Positions 10,198 through 20,861 of a DNA stretch of 64,000 bases are shown here, in pieces. The stretch's first letter is position 1, and each line of letters begins with the position of its first letter. This stretch comes from Simmondsia chinensis. Taxonomy: Eukaryota; Streptophyta; Magnoliopsida; Caryophyllales; Simmondsiaceae. The position numbers and the translations under genes are program-made. The stretch is taken from assembly GCA_018398585.1 (NCBI GenBank), contig JAGTTD010000007.1, positions 37,166,911 through 37,230,910 of the forward strand, in the 5' to 3' direction. The notes beneath the pieces are model-generated. The model was not told the origin of the DNA. It searched no databases and was given only the letters and a program-made list of their open reading frames with translations.

Positions 10198-12153
10198 TTT
10201 TGGAAGAGTCGGTTCCTTCACAATTGAGATGATATATGACCATATGAACCTCAAGGCTTGACATTCAAACCTAGTAACCCGAATTCATTATGGTAATATA
10301 AGTTTAGCAGAATATATAAAGTGGACGAATACATAATTGAAAACCGGCCACTTAACTCGTGGACCTTTTTTTTGTTATTAAAGGAGCCAAAATGACGAAG
10401 GACAAAAAAAAAACAAATTACATTATAATAGTACATGAAAAAGTTGACCCACAACATAGGAGCGACTTTAGCAATTCTTATTTGTTTCTTTCAAAATTTT
10501 CTTCTATTTCAATTATGTGACACTAAATATCTCATTTCTTTGACTCGGGTCATTTTCCGCCCAATTGTCAATACAAAGAAAATCAACACTCAATATCACA
10601 ATAGATAATTTGATTTGACACGCAAAACTAAGACTAGAGAGATTGCTCGACAATCACAGCTATTACTTTTGAAAACAAAGAAAATCATCACTTAATATTA
10701 CAATAGCTAATTTGATTTGACAGGCAAAATTCAACCCATGAAAACAAAACAAAGACTAGAGAGATTGCTCGATAATCACAGCTATAACTTTTCAAAAAGT
10801 CGCTTATAATTCACGTACTATAAAATTCTGTTGACCTAAAGGCTTGAAATTCAAAACCTAGTAACCAAATTCATTATGGTAAATATAATTTTAGCATAAT
10901 ATTGATGTGGAGATACATAGTAAAAGCAGTCACAATGATACAGAAGAAAAAATAAATTGCATCGTCCAAAAAGTTGACCCACAGCACAACATGGGAGCGA
11001 CTTTAACAATTTTTATTTCTTTCCGTCCAAATTTTATGACAATAAGTATCTTATTTCTTTGACCCGGTACATTTCCCATGCAAGTGCCAAAAGAAAGAAA
11101 ATCAATGCTTGAGTAACACGTAACAACAAAACCATGACTAGAGAGATTGCTCGACAATCACAGCTTTAACTTTTCAAAGAGTCGATTGCAATTTACATAA
11201 TACAAGACCCTGTTAACCCAAAAGGCTTGAAATTCAAAACCCAGTAACCATATTCGTTGTAGTAATATAATTTCAGCATAATTTATGAAGTGGACAGGTA
11301 TATACTTAAAAAAAGGCCCGCTTAACTTAAGAACATTTTTTTGGTACTAAAGGAGCCAAAATGATAAAGAAGAAAAAACAAATTATATCATAATTGTACA
11401 TGGAAAAGCTGACCCACAACATGGGAGCGACTTTAACGTTTCTTATTTGTTTCCTTTAATTTTATGACACCAATATCTCATTTCTTTGACCCGGTACGCC
11501 TTCCGCCCTAGCGTCAAAAGAAAGAAAATCAGGACTTGAATGAAATGAAGCAATATGATTTGACAAGTAGATATTCAACACATAAATTTGTACAATATAT
11601 CATAATACAGTGAACTATATAATTATATTTATAGCATTTTATTTGTTAGGATAGAAGTGTGGCCTAACAATTGTCATAAATTTTTTAATTTTAGCAGTGT
11701 AATAACTGCCATTGTGAAGTTTTATGTGATATTTTTTTACTTTTAATAGCATTTAATGCACTTGCTATAATGGTCTGACATGCTTTCTATATTGTAATTG
11801 GATATCCTTTGTTCAAATCCCATTTTATGCAACTTTTCTATTCTTTTACTGTGTCCTTTTTCTAATATTGCCGACCTCCATTATTAATAATATTTTTACA
11901 TGTTTCAATATCATTATTTTTAGGAAGATAGTTTTTTCCATTGTGTATGACTTTAGCATATCAAAAATGTAGGTGCGACAAAAATGAGAAAACACATTGT
12001 AGTACTTTTTTTTTTTAATATGTGTATTGCCATTTTCGCTACTATTTAAAATTAATAACATAGTACGACCAACATCCAAAAAAAAAAAAAAAAAAAAGAG
12101 GAGGAGTATGGTATTTTATTTGTAAATTTTGATGATTTAGTGTGTTAAAGAGA

Positions 12154-12178
12154 GGGGGGGGGGGGGGGGGGGGGGGGG
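12154..12178. repeat. poly-G tract, 25 bases
   Basis: An uninterrupted run of 25 G. Long G runs are rare in plant nuclear DNA; it can form G-quadruplexes and is prone to sequencing and replication slippage. Confidence 0.9.
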
Positions 12179-12215
12179 AAGCATGATATTTGATTTGATA
12201 TGATAGAACTATGGC

Positions 12216-12487
12216 CTAAGAATTGTAAAGGAAAGGAAAGGAACATACCCAGTTCTTCAAGGGCTCCCGCCTAGGCAGGGTCTGGGGGGGCGTACGTACG
12301 CAGCCTTCCCCCTTCAGGGTGTTAACCTCAAGAGATGCTATTTCCCAGTACCCCCAACCTGAGGGTGAGGACTTCCCAGGAGGTCATCCATCTTGTTACT
12401 ACTCTCGTCCAAGCATGCTTAACTTCTGAGTTCTAATGAGATCCGGTAATGGCGTGTTAGTACCCTCTTTGGTGGACTAAGAATTGT
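12216..12487 (-). mobile_element. 5S-headed SINE, full length
   Basis: Target duplications CTAAGAATTGT (12216-12226 and 12477-12487) bound a 250-bp element. On the minus strand it starts with a 5S rRNA-like head (ACCGGATCTCATTAGAACTC, then AAGTTAAGCATGCTTGG, then GACCTCCTGGGAAGTCC) and continues into the 3' module (GGAAGGCTGCGTACGTACG, GACCCTGCC, GGGAGCCC), ending in a short irregular tail. Confidence 0.9.
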
Positions 12488-13507
12488 GATAAGTTTTATA
12501 TTTAATTTTATAATTGTCAATATTTGTAAAAGATGAGAAAACACATTACAGTCACTATTTTTAAAAAAATTAAACTGTGTAATTTTTAAGTATTGCTTGG
12601 TAGTGCATTTTTTTATTTTTCAATTTTTATATGTCATGCATTATTTAATGATAGAAGTATGACTTTGATGGCTTGGGGTGTCCAAAAAAATAAAAGGAAG
12701 GAGTACGGCATTTCATTTGTAAATGTTCATGGCTTAGTGTGTTTCACAAAAAATAAAAATAAATAAATAAATAAAGATGTAAGGAATTTGATTTGATATG
12801 ATAGAAGTATGGCCTAAGAATTATCATAAATTTTATAATTTTCAATATTTACATGTAATACATTATTTTATGATTGAAGTATTGCGTTGATTTTGTTATA
12901 ATTAATAAATACATAAATTTGTACAATATTTCACACTACAGTAAACTACATAATTGTATTTATAGCATTTGATTTGTTAGGATACAAGTATGGCCTAACA
13001 ATTGTCATAATTTTTTTAATTTCAATAGTGTAATAACTACTTTTGTGAAGTTTTAAATGATATTTTATTACTTTTAATAGCATTTAATGTACTTGCAATA
13101 ATGGTCTCACATGCTATCTATAATACGCTTGGGTATCTTTTGTTCAATTCCCATTTACTGCAACCTTTTCATTCTTTTATTGTGTGCTTTTTCTAACATT
13201 GCCGACCTCCAATATTAATAATATCTTTACATGTTTAAATATCATTATTAAATTTTATAAATGATGCTCAATGTATGTAATTAACACTATAGTGAACTAC
13301 GAAAGAAACAATATTTTAGTACAATTAAAGGACGACTTTCCTATTGACTGACTTCATTATCGTTAAATTCCATATGTGGTGTTCAATGTATGTAATTCAC
13401 ACTATTGTAAATTACGAATGAAACAATATTTCATTACAGTTAAATGATGAGTTCTCTCTTAATGTGGAACAAAATAAATTACATAATATGTCATATATCA
13501 TAATTAC

Positions 13508-13511
<4 letters not shown>

Positions 13512-13554
<43 letters not shown>
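13512..13554. repeat. (AT)n microsatellite
   Basis: About 21 uninterrupted AT units. Confidence 0.9.
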
Positions 13555-13557
<3 letters not shown>

Positions 13558-13678
13558 GGGAGTTTAAGTCTTAAATGCACTTTCTACTTAATACAGTGTG
13601 AATTTTGTTTAAATTTTTATTTCTTTGGATCAATGCAAATTTTCATCGGTTAACAAAATATGTACAACGTATATACTA

Positions 13679-13695
13679 CCCGTGCATCGCACGGG
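13679..13695. repeat. perfect GC-rich hairpin, Helitron-end-like
   Basis: CCCGTGC, a three-base loop ATC, and GCACGGG form a perfect 7-bp stem. The same hairpin core closes the Helitron at 61793-62095, but here no CTAG/CTRR end follows, so it is at best a decayed Helitron terminus. Confidence 0.45.
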
Positions 13696-13699
13696 AAAA

Positions 13700-13925
13700 A
13701 AAAAACTATATCAATAATAGAGAGATTGCTCAACAAATCACGACAATAACTTTTCGAAGAGTCGGTTCCTTAACAATCGACAAGATACCGACCCAGTTGA
13801 CCTAAAGACTTCAAATTCAAAACCCAGTAACCCAAATTCATTACAGTAATATATTTCAGCATAATACATAAAACGGGCAGATACATAAACTAAAAAGAGC
13901 CCCTTTAAACTCAAAAGATAATCCT
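13700..13925 (+). repeat. partial unit of the 9.2-11.6 kb array
   Basis: Shares AGAGAGATTGCTC, AACTTTTCGAAGAGTCG, CAAAACCCAGTAACC and AAAAAGAGCCC with the array units, separated from them by about 2 kb of other repeats. Confidence 0.6.
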
Positions 13926-14239
13926 TTTATTGTCAAACTTTGATCATGTTGCACTTCTTCAGTTGCTTCATATGTTGATTAATTTCTCTGTACTGTCTAT
14001 TTCTTTATCTGTATATGATCTTCTGTATACTGTACCGAGACCAGCATCCTCATATTTTTTATAAAAAAGAGAGCCTTAACATGAAAATGAGTGGTCCAGT
14101 GAAGGGCAAGGTGGCTAGACTATAAATCATAAATAAGTGGGGGAGAAAAACAACTCAGAGCAAGCCCCAATTTGCAAATATGAGTGACCCTACTTCTCTT
14201 TTTCTACTTTTGTATGTTCTCATTGGAGTTGTATGCTCT

Positions 14240-14515
14240 TTACTTTGAATAAATAATGTATGGTCATTGTTGTCATGATTGGTGGAATGAGATTCTGTCG
14301 TGTCTGTTTGTACTCGATTGTAATGTCTGATTTAATGGGAATTTAATCTCGCTCTTAAGCTTCTTAATGTTCAAAAAAAAAAAAAAAATTCTTTGAGTAA
14401 ATACTGGGTTGATCATTGTTGTCATGGTTGGTGGAATGCGATTTCGCCACGTCTGTAATATTGTAATGTATGATTTTATAATCTCGCCCTCAGGCTTTTT
14501 AGTGTTCAAAAAGAA
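14240..14515 (+). repeat. two tandem retroposon-tail copies
   Basis: Segments 14240-14375 and 14395-14515 are near repeats (TCATTGTTGTCATG, TTGGTGGAATG) and each ends with a 'CTCGCyCTyAGGCTT...TGTTCAAAAA' tail. The same tail appears on the micro-retroposons at 6629 and 38845, suggesting a LINE/SINE 3' end. Confidence 0.5.
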
Positions 14516-15760
14516 ACATTTTGAGAAAATGTTCAGCTTCTTGGCCATTCTTGTATTATTTTTCCTTCTGTTTTTATAATTATGAGGAAGTTGGCCTCAG
14601 AGATCACACCAGATAATCGTCCAGAGATACAGGAGTTAAGAAAGAAAGAAAGGGTGCCCGTGAAGGGGGAGAGGAAAAAATGGGCAAAAAGATCAAAGCG
14701 CCTCATCTAGGTGCCCGACATGGTCAAAAATGGTCTAAAATCAAGTAGTTTTAACTGTGGTTCGCAACTGGAGCCGCAATCTAAGATGGCGGTTGTGAAG
14801 ACCGAGGAGAAAACTTATGAGATATCTATCAGTAGCTCATCTAGCATTCTCTTTACCTTCTAAAAAGACATGTACTTTAAATACTAATTTTGTTACGATA
14901 GTCATATTTTACTTCCTCCCACGTCCTCCACAGCATACATAATTGGTACTGATGGTTGAATTTATACATTACTACAATCAGGTTGGCATAGATTGACATA
15001 TTAGGAGTTGGATCTCTGCCATTTTGGACCACCTTATTCTGAATGATGTCTACACCATGTCTTATTTCAAAGCTATTTGGATAACACTTCGGAAGTGTTA
15101 GTTCACAGGGAGTCGTCACTGCGTCTAACGATCTACTTGAAATACAAAACCCAAAAAATCTTCAAAATTCTCAACCCAAAAAGCTAGTGACGATCCCTAG
15201 ATTTTAGGTCTTCAAAACAAATTTGTTCGAGGGACCATTTTTGGTTACAGAGGTGCCCAGATTAACTTAAATACAACCTCAATAATCAACTTCATATTAT
15301 TATATTCATGCATAAATTGTTATTTATCAAATTATAATTAGTTACAATATAAATATATCTCAAAAGGATTTTTGACAAAACGAGACATAAGATATCTGCT
15401 TTTGTTGCTCGGGATCTTGACCTAGTGCATAAAGGCGAGGCCAATAGAGTATATGAACCAATCAAGAAAGTTGTTACAATAATTGTACATTATTTTGTCC
15501 TTCTATCCTCATTGTTTTCTTTTCTTTTATGATTCCAAATATATCAATGTTACATGCCAAAGGAGGTTCCATCCTAAAATCAATTGGCAATGGGTGGAGC
15601 AGCTCCCCCTAGTGTATAAATTTATATTTTTTTGGTGATCCCACCAATGTGGGATACCTTTGGGCTATAATAATTAAACAAATTGTACATTAGTCGTAAA
15701 AAAATTTAAAAAAATTCTACCAATAAATATACGACAAGTTGAAAGAACCATAACCCAATG
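14516..15760. other. intergenic, no gene recognised
   Basis: Mixed unique-looking DNA. A short minus-strand frame at 15119-14877 has no recognisable motif and is not called. Nothing else supported. Confidence 0.5.
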
Positions 15761-15852
15761 CCTCAAAGATGCTCCTGTCAAGACTGGATCTGAGGAGGTA
15801 AGATCCACGCAGACTTACCCTTGCAGGGTATTACCTTGTAGAGAGGCTATAG
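15761..15852 (-). mobile_element. SINE 3' module, diverged and truncated
   Basis: On the minus strand: CTCTACAAGGTAATACCCTG, CTGCGTGGATC, CCAGTCTTGACAGGAGC. Matches the 3' half of the 5S-headed SINE; no head and no clear target duplication. Confidence 0.65.
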
Positions 15853-15965
15853 TATTTGATTGTTCATAATAAATATTAGATAGTCAAATATTCAGTAATT
15901 TATTTAAATAGTATACATATATCACAAGGATAAGTATATCATAATACACTCCCTTAATCTGAACT

Positions 15966-15990
15966 GGGGGGGGGGGGGGGGGGGGGGGGG
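15966..15990. repeat. poly-G tract, 25 bases, in the copia polypurine tract
   Basis: The homologous place in the relative at 56764-61782 has only five G (GCGTGGGGGACC, about 56911-56922), so the run has expanded here. Confidence 0.85.
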
Positions 15991-15992
15991 AG

Positions 15993-17510
15993 GTGACCAA
16001 CGTGCAGATTGGCTTTGTGGTAGCGGAAGCGATCAGTAGCCAACCCTTTCGTGAAGATATCAGCAACCTGTTTGATGGTAGGCGTGTATCGAACCTGGAT
16101 ATTACCCTTGACCACCTTCTCTCGTACGTAGTGGAAATCAAAATCAACATGTTTACTGCGATCATTGGAGATGGGATTCGCAGCTAGGTATGTAGCAGAC
16201 ACATTGTCGCAGTAGACAATAATGGGACCAGCATGGCGTAAACCAAGGTCTCGCATAAGATAGCGGATTCAGTCACACTCAGCCACAAGCTTGGCCACAG
16301 CTCGATACTCGGATTCATTGGTAGACTTAACAACCGTGGGTTGCTTTTTGACACGCCAGGAGATGAGATTCGGTCCAAGAAATAAGGAAAATCCAGTGGT
16401 AGATCGATGAGTGTCAGGACACCCCCCCAGTCAGCATCGGCATAGGTAGTGACTGAGGTACAAGAGCCAGGGGTGATGATGAGGCCATGATCAGGAGTGA
16501 GCTTGAGGTATCATAGAATGCGTTTCACCATTTGCCAATGGAAAGTCATCGAAGCATGCATGAATTGGGACACACAGTTGACCGCATAACGTAAGTCTGG
16601 CCGAGTCATAGTGAGATACCGGAGTGCACCCGCAGCACTGCGAAACACGGTGGGATCATCCAGCAGAGCGCCGTCCGCCGCAGAAGGTTGGACCCGCAGG
16701 AATGGGAGTCTTAACAGGTTTGGCTTCAAGCATGTCATGTTTGCATAAGAGGTCTAGGGTGTATTTATGTTGAGAGAGGAACATGCCATGTTGGGAGCGT
16801 TGGGCTTCAATACCCAAAAAGTAGTGAAGCGGTCCGAGGTCCTTCATGGCAAACTGGGTTGACAAAGAGGTGATGAGTTTGGTAAGGCGATCCGGGGTTG
16901 ATCCAGTCAGAATGATGTCATCGACATGCAGTAGAAGACATACAATGCTGGAGGGGGAACGGTGAATAAAAAGGGAGGGATCTGCCTTACTACAATAAAA
17001 CTCAAGACTGTAGAGGAATGAACTAAACCTGTGAAACCAAGCCCGAGGTGCCTGTTTCAGGTCATATAAAGCCTTTCGCAGGCGGCATACATGTGTTGGA
17101 AATTTTGGATGTACAAAACCAGGGGGTTGACCCATGTATACCTCTTCCTTGAGAAAACGGTGTAAAAAAGCATTTTTGACATCAAGTTGGCGAATGGACC
17201 AGGAGTTGGTGGCAGCAAGAGCAAAAATAAACCGAATGGTAGATGGTTTGACAACCGGACTAAACATTTCAAAATAATCAAGACCCTCACGCTGGTGGAA
17301 GCCTTGTGCAATAAGGCGAGCCTTGAAGCGATCGACAGAACCATCTGGTTTATACTTGACTTTATACTTCCAGGTGCTCCCGACAACGTTTTGAGAAGGT
17401 GAAGGAGGGACAAGGTCCCATGTTAGGTTAAGAAGAAGTGCATTAAATTCCTTAGCCATAGCCTCTTGCCATTGAAAGTTTTCAGAAGCTTGAGAAAAAC
17501 ACGTGCGTTC
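15993..17510 (-). pseudogene. copia reverse transcriptase and RNase H, broken
   Basis: The longest open part (17459-16656) has RT landmarks in order: FKARLIAQGFHQREGLDYF, QLDVKNAFLH, GQPPGF, APRAWFHRF and LHVDDI at the catalytic site (family YVDD, so first residue changed, the two Asp kept). RNase H follows in other frames (RPDLRYAVN, then STTYLAANPISNDRSKHVD, then QVADIFTKGLA). Frameshifts separate the pieces. Confidence 0.85.
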
Positions 17511-18127
17511 CTGGACTGCTACAATTTAATTGAGGGAGAGGATGTGCTTAGACTTACGAATGCCGTCTTTGAGACTGGTATGCATAGGGTGACCGCAATG
17601 TGGGTGTGGGGAGACCACGGGACCCGGGGCCGAGGAACCCGGGTCATTGGAGCTGGGAGAGTTAGGGCGGCGGAGGGGAGGAGGAATTTGGGGTTGCAGC
17701 CATGAGAGCCACCACGGGAATATCGCACTATGCTGTCTCGGAGAACCACCACGAGGAGAGGGGGGAGCCGCCGGGAGAGGTGTGGGCGCCGCTGCAGGGG
17801 TGGCGGCACTAGGGTTAGGTTTGACGGCAGAGGGAGAGAAGGTGACGAGATGGGAATTAGATTTTTCCCTTTTTTATATTAGGTATGCTCTAATATCATG
17901 TGAAAGAATAGTTTAGAGAAGTATACCCAATAGGGTTGCTGAGGCACGTATATATAATAATAATAGAGTTGAGTAATTACAAGAGTGCCTTTGGAGCAAA
18001 GATAAGTATACATATATCACAAGGATAAGTATATCATAATAAATACAATGATAAGAAAAAGGATCAATACTAATGCCAAGGCATATAAAAAGGTGCATTA
18101 TAGGCAATAAAAATTAGAATAAACAAA

Positions 18128-18530
18128 ATGTTGATTAAGGATATGAATATTACCGAGGGTGATACATATACTCGTGCCACATCATCACTTGCTCGTGCTA
18201 CGTCATTACCGCCACGCCATCAGCCGTAGGGGACACCTCATCTCTACACTGTAATATAAATAAGTGGGTAGTTAGAAATATTATGATTGTGTATGAGTGA
18301 CGTGTGTGTTGATTTCTATCTTCCCCCCAAATTCTCTCTAATCGTCTCCCCTTTCTTCTCGATTTCTCCCCCCTTCTCATACTTGTAATTACTATGCTTG
18401 ATATATCAATACAAATATGTGGTAACAATCTAGCTATCCCGTAGTTATTAGTAGTGATTGTGTGGTTGGATTGCGTGATTATGTTAGATCTTGTATGGAT
18501 TGAATCGGGTTTGTATCATTAAACACACAC
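18128..18530 (+). repeat. possible LTR remnant with promoter-like sequence
   Basis: TGTTGATT at the left, TATAAATAAG at about 18254, a pyrimidine-rich block 18320-18380 and CA-rich right end look like an LTR promoter/leader. No partner LTR or coding part is present. Low confidence. Confidence 0.25.
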
Positions 18531-18950
18531 CAAAAAAAAAAAAAAAAATAAAGATTAAAATAGTTAAAGGCAGATCATAAAAGGAAAAAAAATTAGTTAG
18601 AGGCTATGCGTTTAAAAGGGAATGGACAAATGTGATGCGTAGGATCGGACATAATTTTAAGCAACTATTTAGTCCTTAAATTTTAGAAATTGTGGTTTCT
18701 GTTAAATTTTACTAGACTAATAAACCCGACCCATAAATTTGGCACACATGAAATTCATATATAAGTCCAAGTGGGGTAATTCACTATATTTATATATTGG
18801 CCTCTTCTTTCCTATAACTCTTATGTGGAACTCATATTTGACCCACATGTGGAACTTTTAATATTTTTAAAGTATCAATTGTTAACATTAATAAGTTTTT
18901 ATGATTATATTTTTAATAATTGATGTATTAATATTGTGTTGTTAAAACAA
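18531..18950. other. AT-rich spacer
   Basis: Poly-A run then AT-rich DNA; no gene seen. Confidence 0.5.
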
Positions 18951-19337
18951 AGGGTTATTAATGCCAAAATTTCCTATACTTTATATATTATGTTAATTTA
19001 GTCATTGTACTTTTAATTGTATCAATTTAATCCCTGTACATTTTACAATGTGTCAATTTGGTCCTTAGAAAAAATTACTGTTAAGTTTTTGATGATAATT
19101 TTAGTGGTTCGGCCACGAGTTGGGTTAAATTGAGTAAATTAATGAATTTATAATAAGTTACTTGCATCTAACATAATTTGGCCTTCAAAATTACTTCATT
19201 CACTTAACTTAAATTTGACCAAATGACTAAATTGACACATTTTGAATTATTTAGGGCTAAATTAAAATAATTAAAAGTATAAATATTTAATTGACATAAT
19301 AAGCAAAATACAAGAACCTATGATATAAATAATCCTA
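18951..19337. mobile_element. foldback (MITE-like) element, best copy of its family
   Basis: Left arm from GGTTATTAATGCCAAAAT and right arm ending ATATAAATAATCC are inverted repeats of over 100 bp, about 75-80% by eye, with a centre containing GTGGTTCGGCCACGAG. Related copies or halves: 6852-7240, 62821-63000, 2588-2695. Non-coding. Confidence 0.65.
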
Positions 19338-19693
19338 AAAAATATTTATTACATATAAAGGGTCCCATTTAAAATATTTGCTATAGGGTGGGTAACTTTA
19401 TTGCTTGACAGTTGGATTGTAATGTACAATAATGATTATTCAATTAAACGACTATCAATCATACTTTTGAATTGCGTGGATTTTTAAATCGTATTTTATA
19501 TTAATATCAAACTAGTTAAATCGTATTAAGATTAAGAATATATCTTAAGTAATAGTAATTTTTGATTGATTATTAAGTAAGAAATTTGATTTTTCTCTCT
19601 TAACCACTTTTTTTAATATCCGGTGTAAAATATCGATTAATAATTACAAAAAAGATAAATATATATCTTCTATATCTTGGCTAGTATTGTTAT

Positions 19694-19996
19694 TTATTTG
19701 TTAGAATATAAAGTCAATATTGGGTCTTCATCCATCAACTTAAACTTTTAAGACAGATGGTTCCTTGACATAGTATCAGAGCCTTGTGATAAAAAAAGTT
19801 ACGAGTTTGAATCTCAACAATCCCCACTTTAATATTAAAATAATTTAAGCACAAGGTACGAGGTGCGCTTATACAGAATCCACGCTTTAAGCCCAAACGG
19901 GCATTTGAGTGAGGGGGCCTGTTAGAATATTAATGCAATATTGGACCCTTCACCTATTAGCTTAACTTTTGGGATAGATGGTTTCTTGACATTATT
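19694..19996 (+). mobile_element. TRIM, complete copy (293 bp, 72-bp LTRs)
   Basis: Two 72-bp LTRs (19699-19770, 19920-19991) begin TGTTAGAATAT and end TTGACA. Right after the first comes a Met-type primer site (TAGTATCAGAGCC, 19771), and before the second a polypurine tract (TGAGGGGGCC, about 19909-19919). Perfect 5-bp target duplications TTATT flank it (19694-19698, 19992-19996). It has no coding capacity and would need enzymes from another retrotransposon. Size matches the SMART/TRIM class. Confidence 0.9.
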
Positions 19997-20318
19997 TGTA
20001 ATCTTTGATTTTTAAAGTCTTAACATTCACTACCGCTTAAGTTTTGTATGTATTAATAATTAAGCACACTCTTCGATAGAACGCAATATCTGAAACTTGA
20101 AAGATACAGAATTACTCATGACAAATATTGACATTGTATTGTATTGAATTCTGACATTGAAGTTTGAAGCCTTGATTATCTTGTGTGTTCGAGGAGAAAG
20201 AAATGTACTGTTTTGAAGCATTTTCCAACAAAAAGGAAACTTTTTCGATTCATGTTAAAAAGTCCCATGTTATCACCTTCTTCAAATAAACAATAAACTA
20301 GCTCATATGTCAATATCA
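19997..20318. other. spacer
   Basis: No gene or repeat recognised. Confidence 0.5.
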
Positions 20319-20478
20319 GAATGGGTGACCTCTTAGGAAGTCCTCACCCTCAGGTTGAGGGCACTCGGAAACAGCTTCTCTTAAGGGGTAATACCTTGAA
20401 GGGGGAAGGCTGCGTACATTCATCCCCCAGACCCTGCTTAGGCGGGGACCCTTGGGCACTGGGTATGTTGTTGCTTAT
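20319..20478 (+). mobile_element. 5S-headed SINE, 5'-truncated
   Basis: Begins in the 5S C box (ATGGGTGACCTCTTAGGAAG), continues GGGGGAAGGCTGCGTACATT, CAGACCCTGCTTAGGCGGG and GCACTGGGTATGTTGTTG. No clear target duplication. Confidence 0.8.
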
Positions 20479-20629
20479 TATCTTCTCCAAATCATCTGGC
20501 TTCTGCGCGACATCTTTTTTTTTCATGGACGATTTTCTCTTTTCAGATTTCCGACATTATTACTACATACAAAATTAAGATACCAAAAAAAATAAGCTAA
20601 AATGTTTAGATGTCCTTTTATTATTATTG

Positions 20630-20861
20630 CCATAGATTCTAAGGTATTAAGCGTGCTTGAGTGAGAGTAGTATTAAGATGAGTGACCTTTTGGGAAGTCC
20701 ATGTACACCCCTCAGGTTGGGGGTTTTCAGAAGCAGTTTCTCTTCATGGTAGCATCCTGAAGGTGGAAGGTTGCGTACATCTACCTCATTCCAGATCCTG
20801 CTTAGGCGAGAACTCTTGAAATACTAAAAATGTTGTTGCTACCATAGATTTCATGGTATTA
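20630..20861 (+). mobile_element. 5S-headed SINE, 5'-truncated, with target duplications
   Basis: Flanks at 20630-20649 and 20842-20861 (CCATAGATT...GGTATTA, 17 of 20 identical) bound an element that starts at the 5S A box (AGCGTGCTTGAGTGAGAG) and ends ATGTTGTTG. The 3' module is complete but mutated. Confidence 0.85.

Larger units (their letters stand above)
9163..11560 (+). repeat. degenerate tandem array, unit about 0.42-0.55 kb
   Basis: A unit recurs starting near 9163, 10375, 10920 and 11340. Each start carries AAAGGAGCCAAAATGA-like sequence, then TTGACCCACAACATGGGAGC, CTTATTTGTTTCC, TTTCTTTGACCCGG and GACTAGAGAGATTGCTCG. The first interval is long because a TRIM (about 9907-10197) and a foreign fragment (9265-9495) sit in it. 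A partial unit recurs at 13700-13925. No coding function is evident. Confidence 0.7.
11580..13250 (+). repeat. long direct repeats, non-coding
   Basis: Segments 11580-11890 and 12905-13250 are about 85-90% alike by eye (shared words GGCCTAACAATTGTCATAA, TTGCCGACCTCCA, TTTACATGTTT). Between them shorter pairs recur, such as 12180-12226 against 12785-12830 (TTTGATTTGATATGATAGAA). This is a decayed tandem region. No gene seen. Confidence 0.65.
15911..18041 (-). mobile_element. internally deleted copia element
   Basis: A truncated 3' LTR (15911-15948) and a 5' LTR (17899-18041) share an AGTATACATATATCACAAGG-containing terminal block. The 5' LTR adjoins a mutated primer site (GCTCTAATATCA on the plus strand, 17887-17898). 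Gag, protease and integrase are missing: the RT N-terminus joins a GC-rich 5' leader near 17700. Close relative of the element at 56764-61782. Confidence 0.8.

Noticed and set aside
12380..12476. 5S rRNA gene candidates (also 24560-24667, 36407-36500, 55620-55735)
   Set aside because: Each 5S-like segment is single, mutated, and fused to a SINE 3' module within target duplications; there is no tandem 5S array or T-run terminator after position ~120.
14877..15119. 80-codon minus-strand open frame
   Set aside because: No recognisable motif, no splice or promoter context, and surrounded by repeats.
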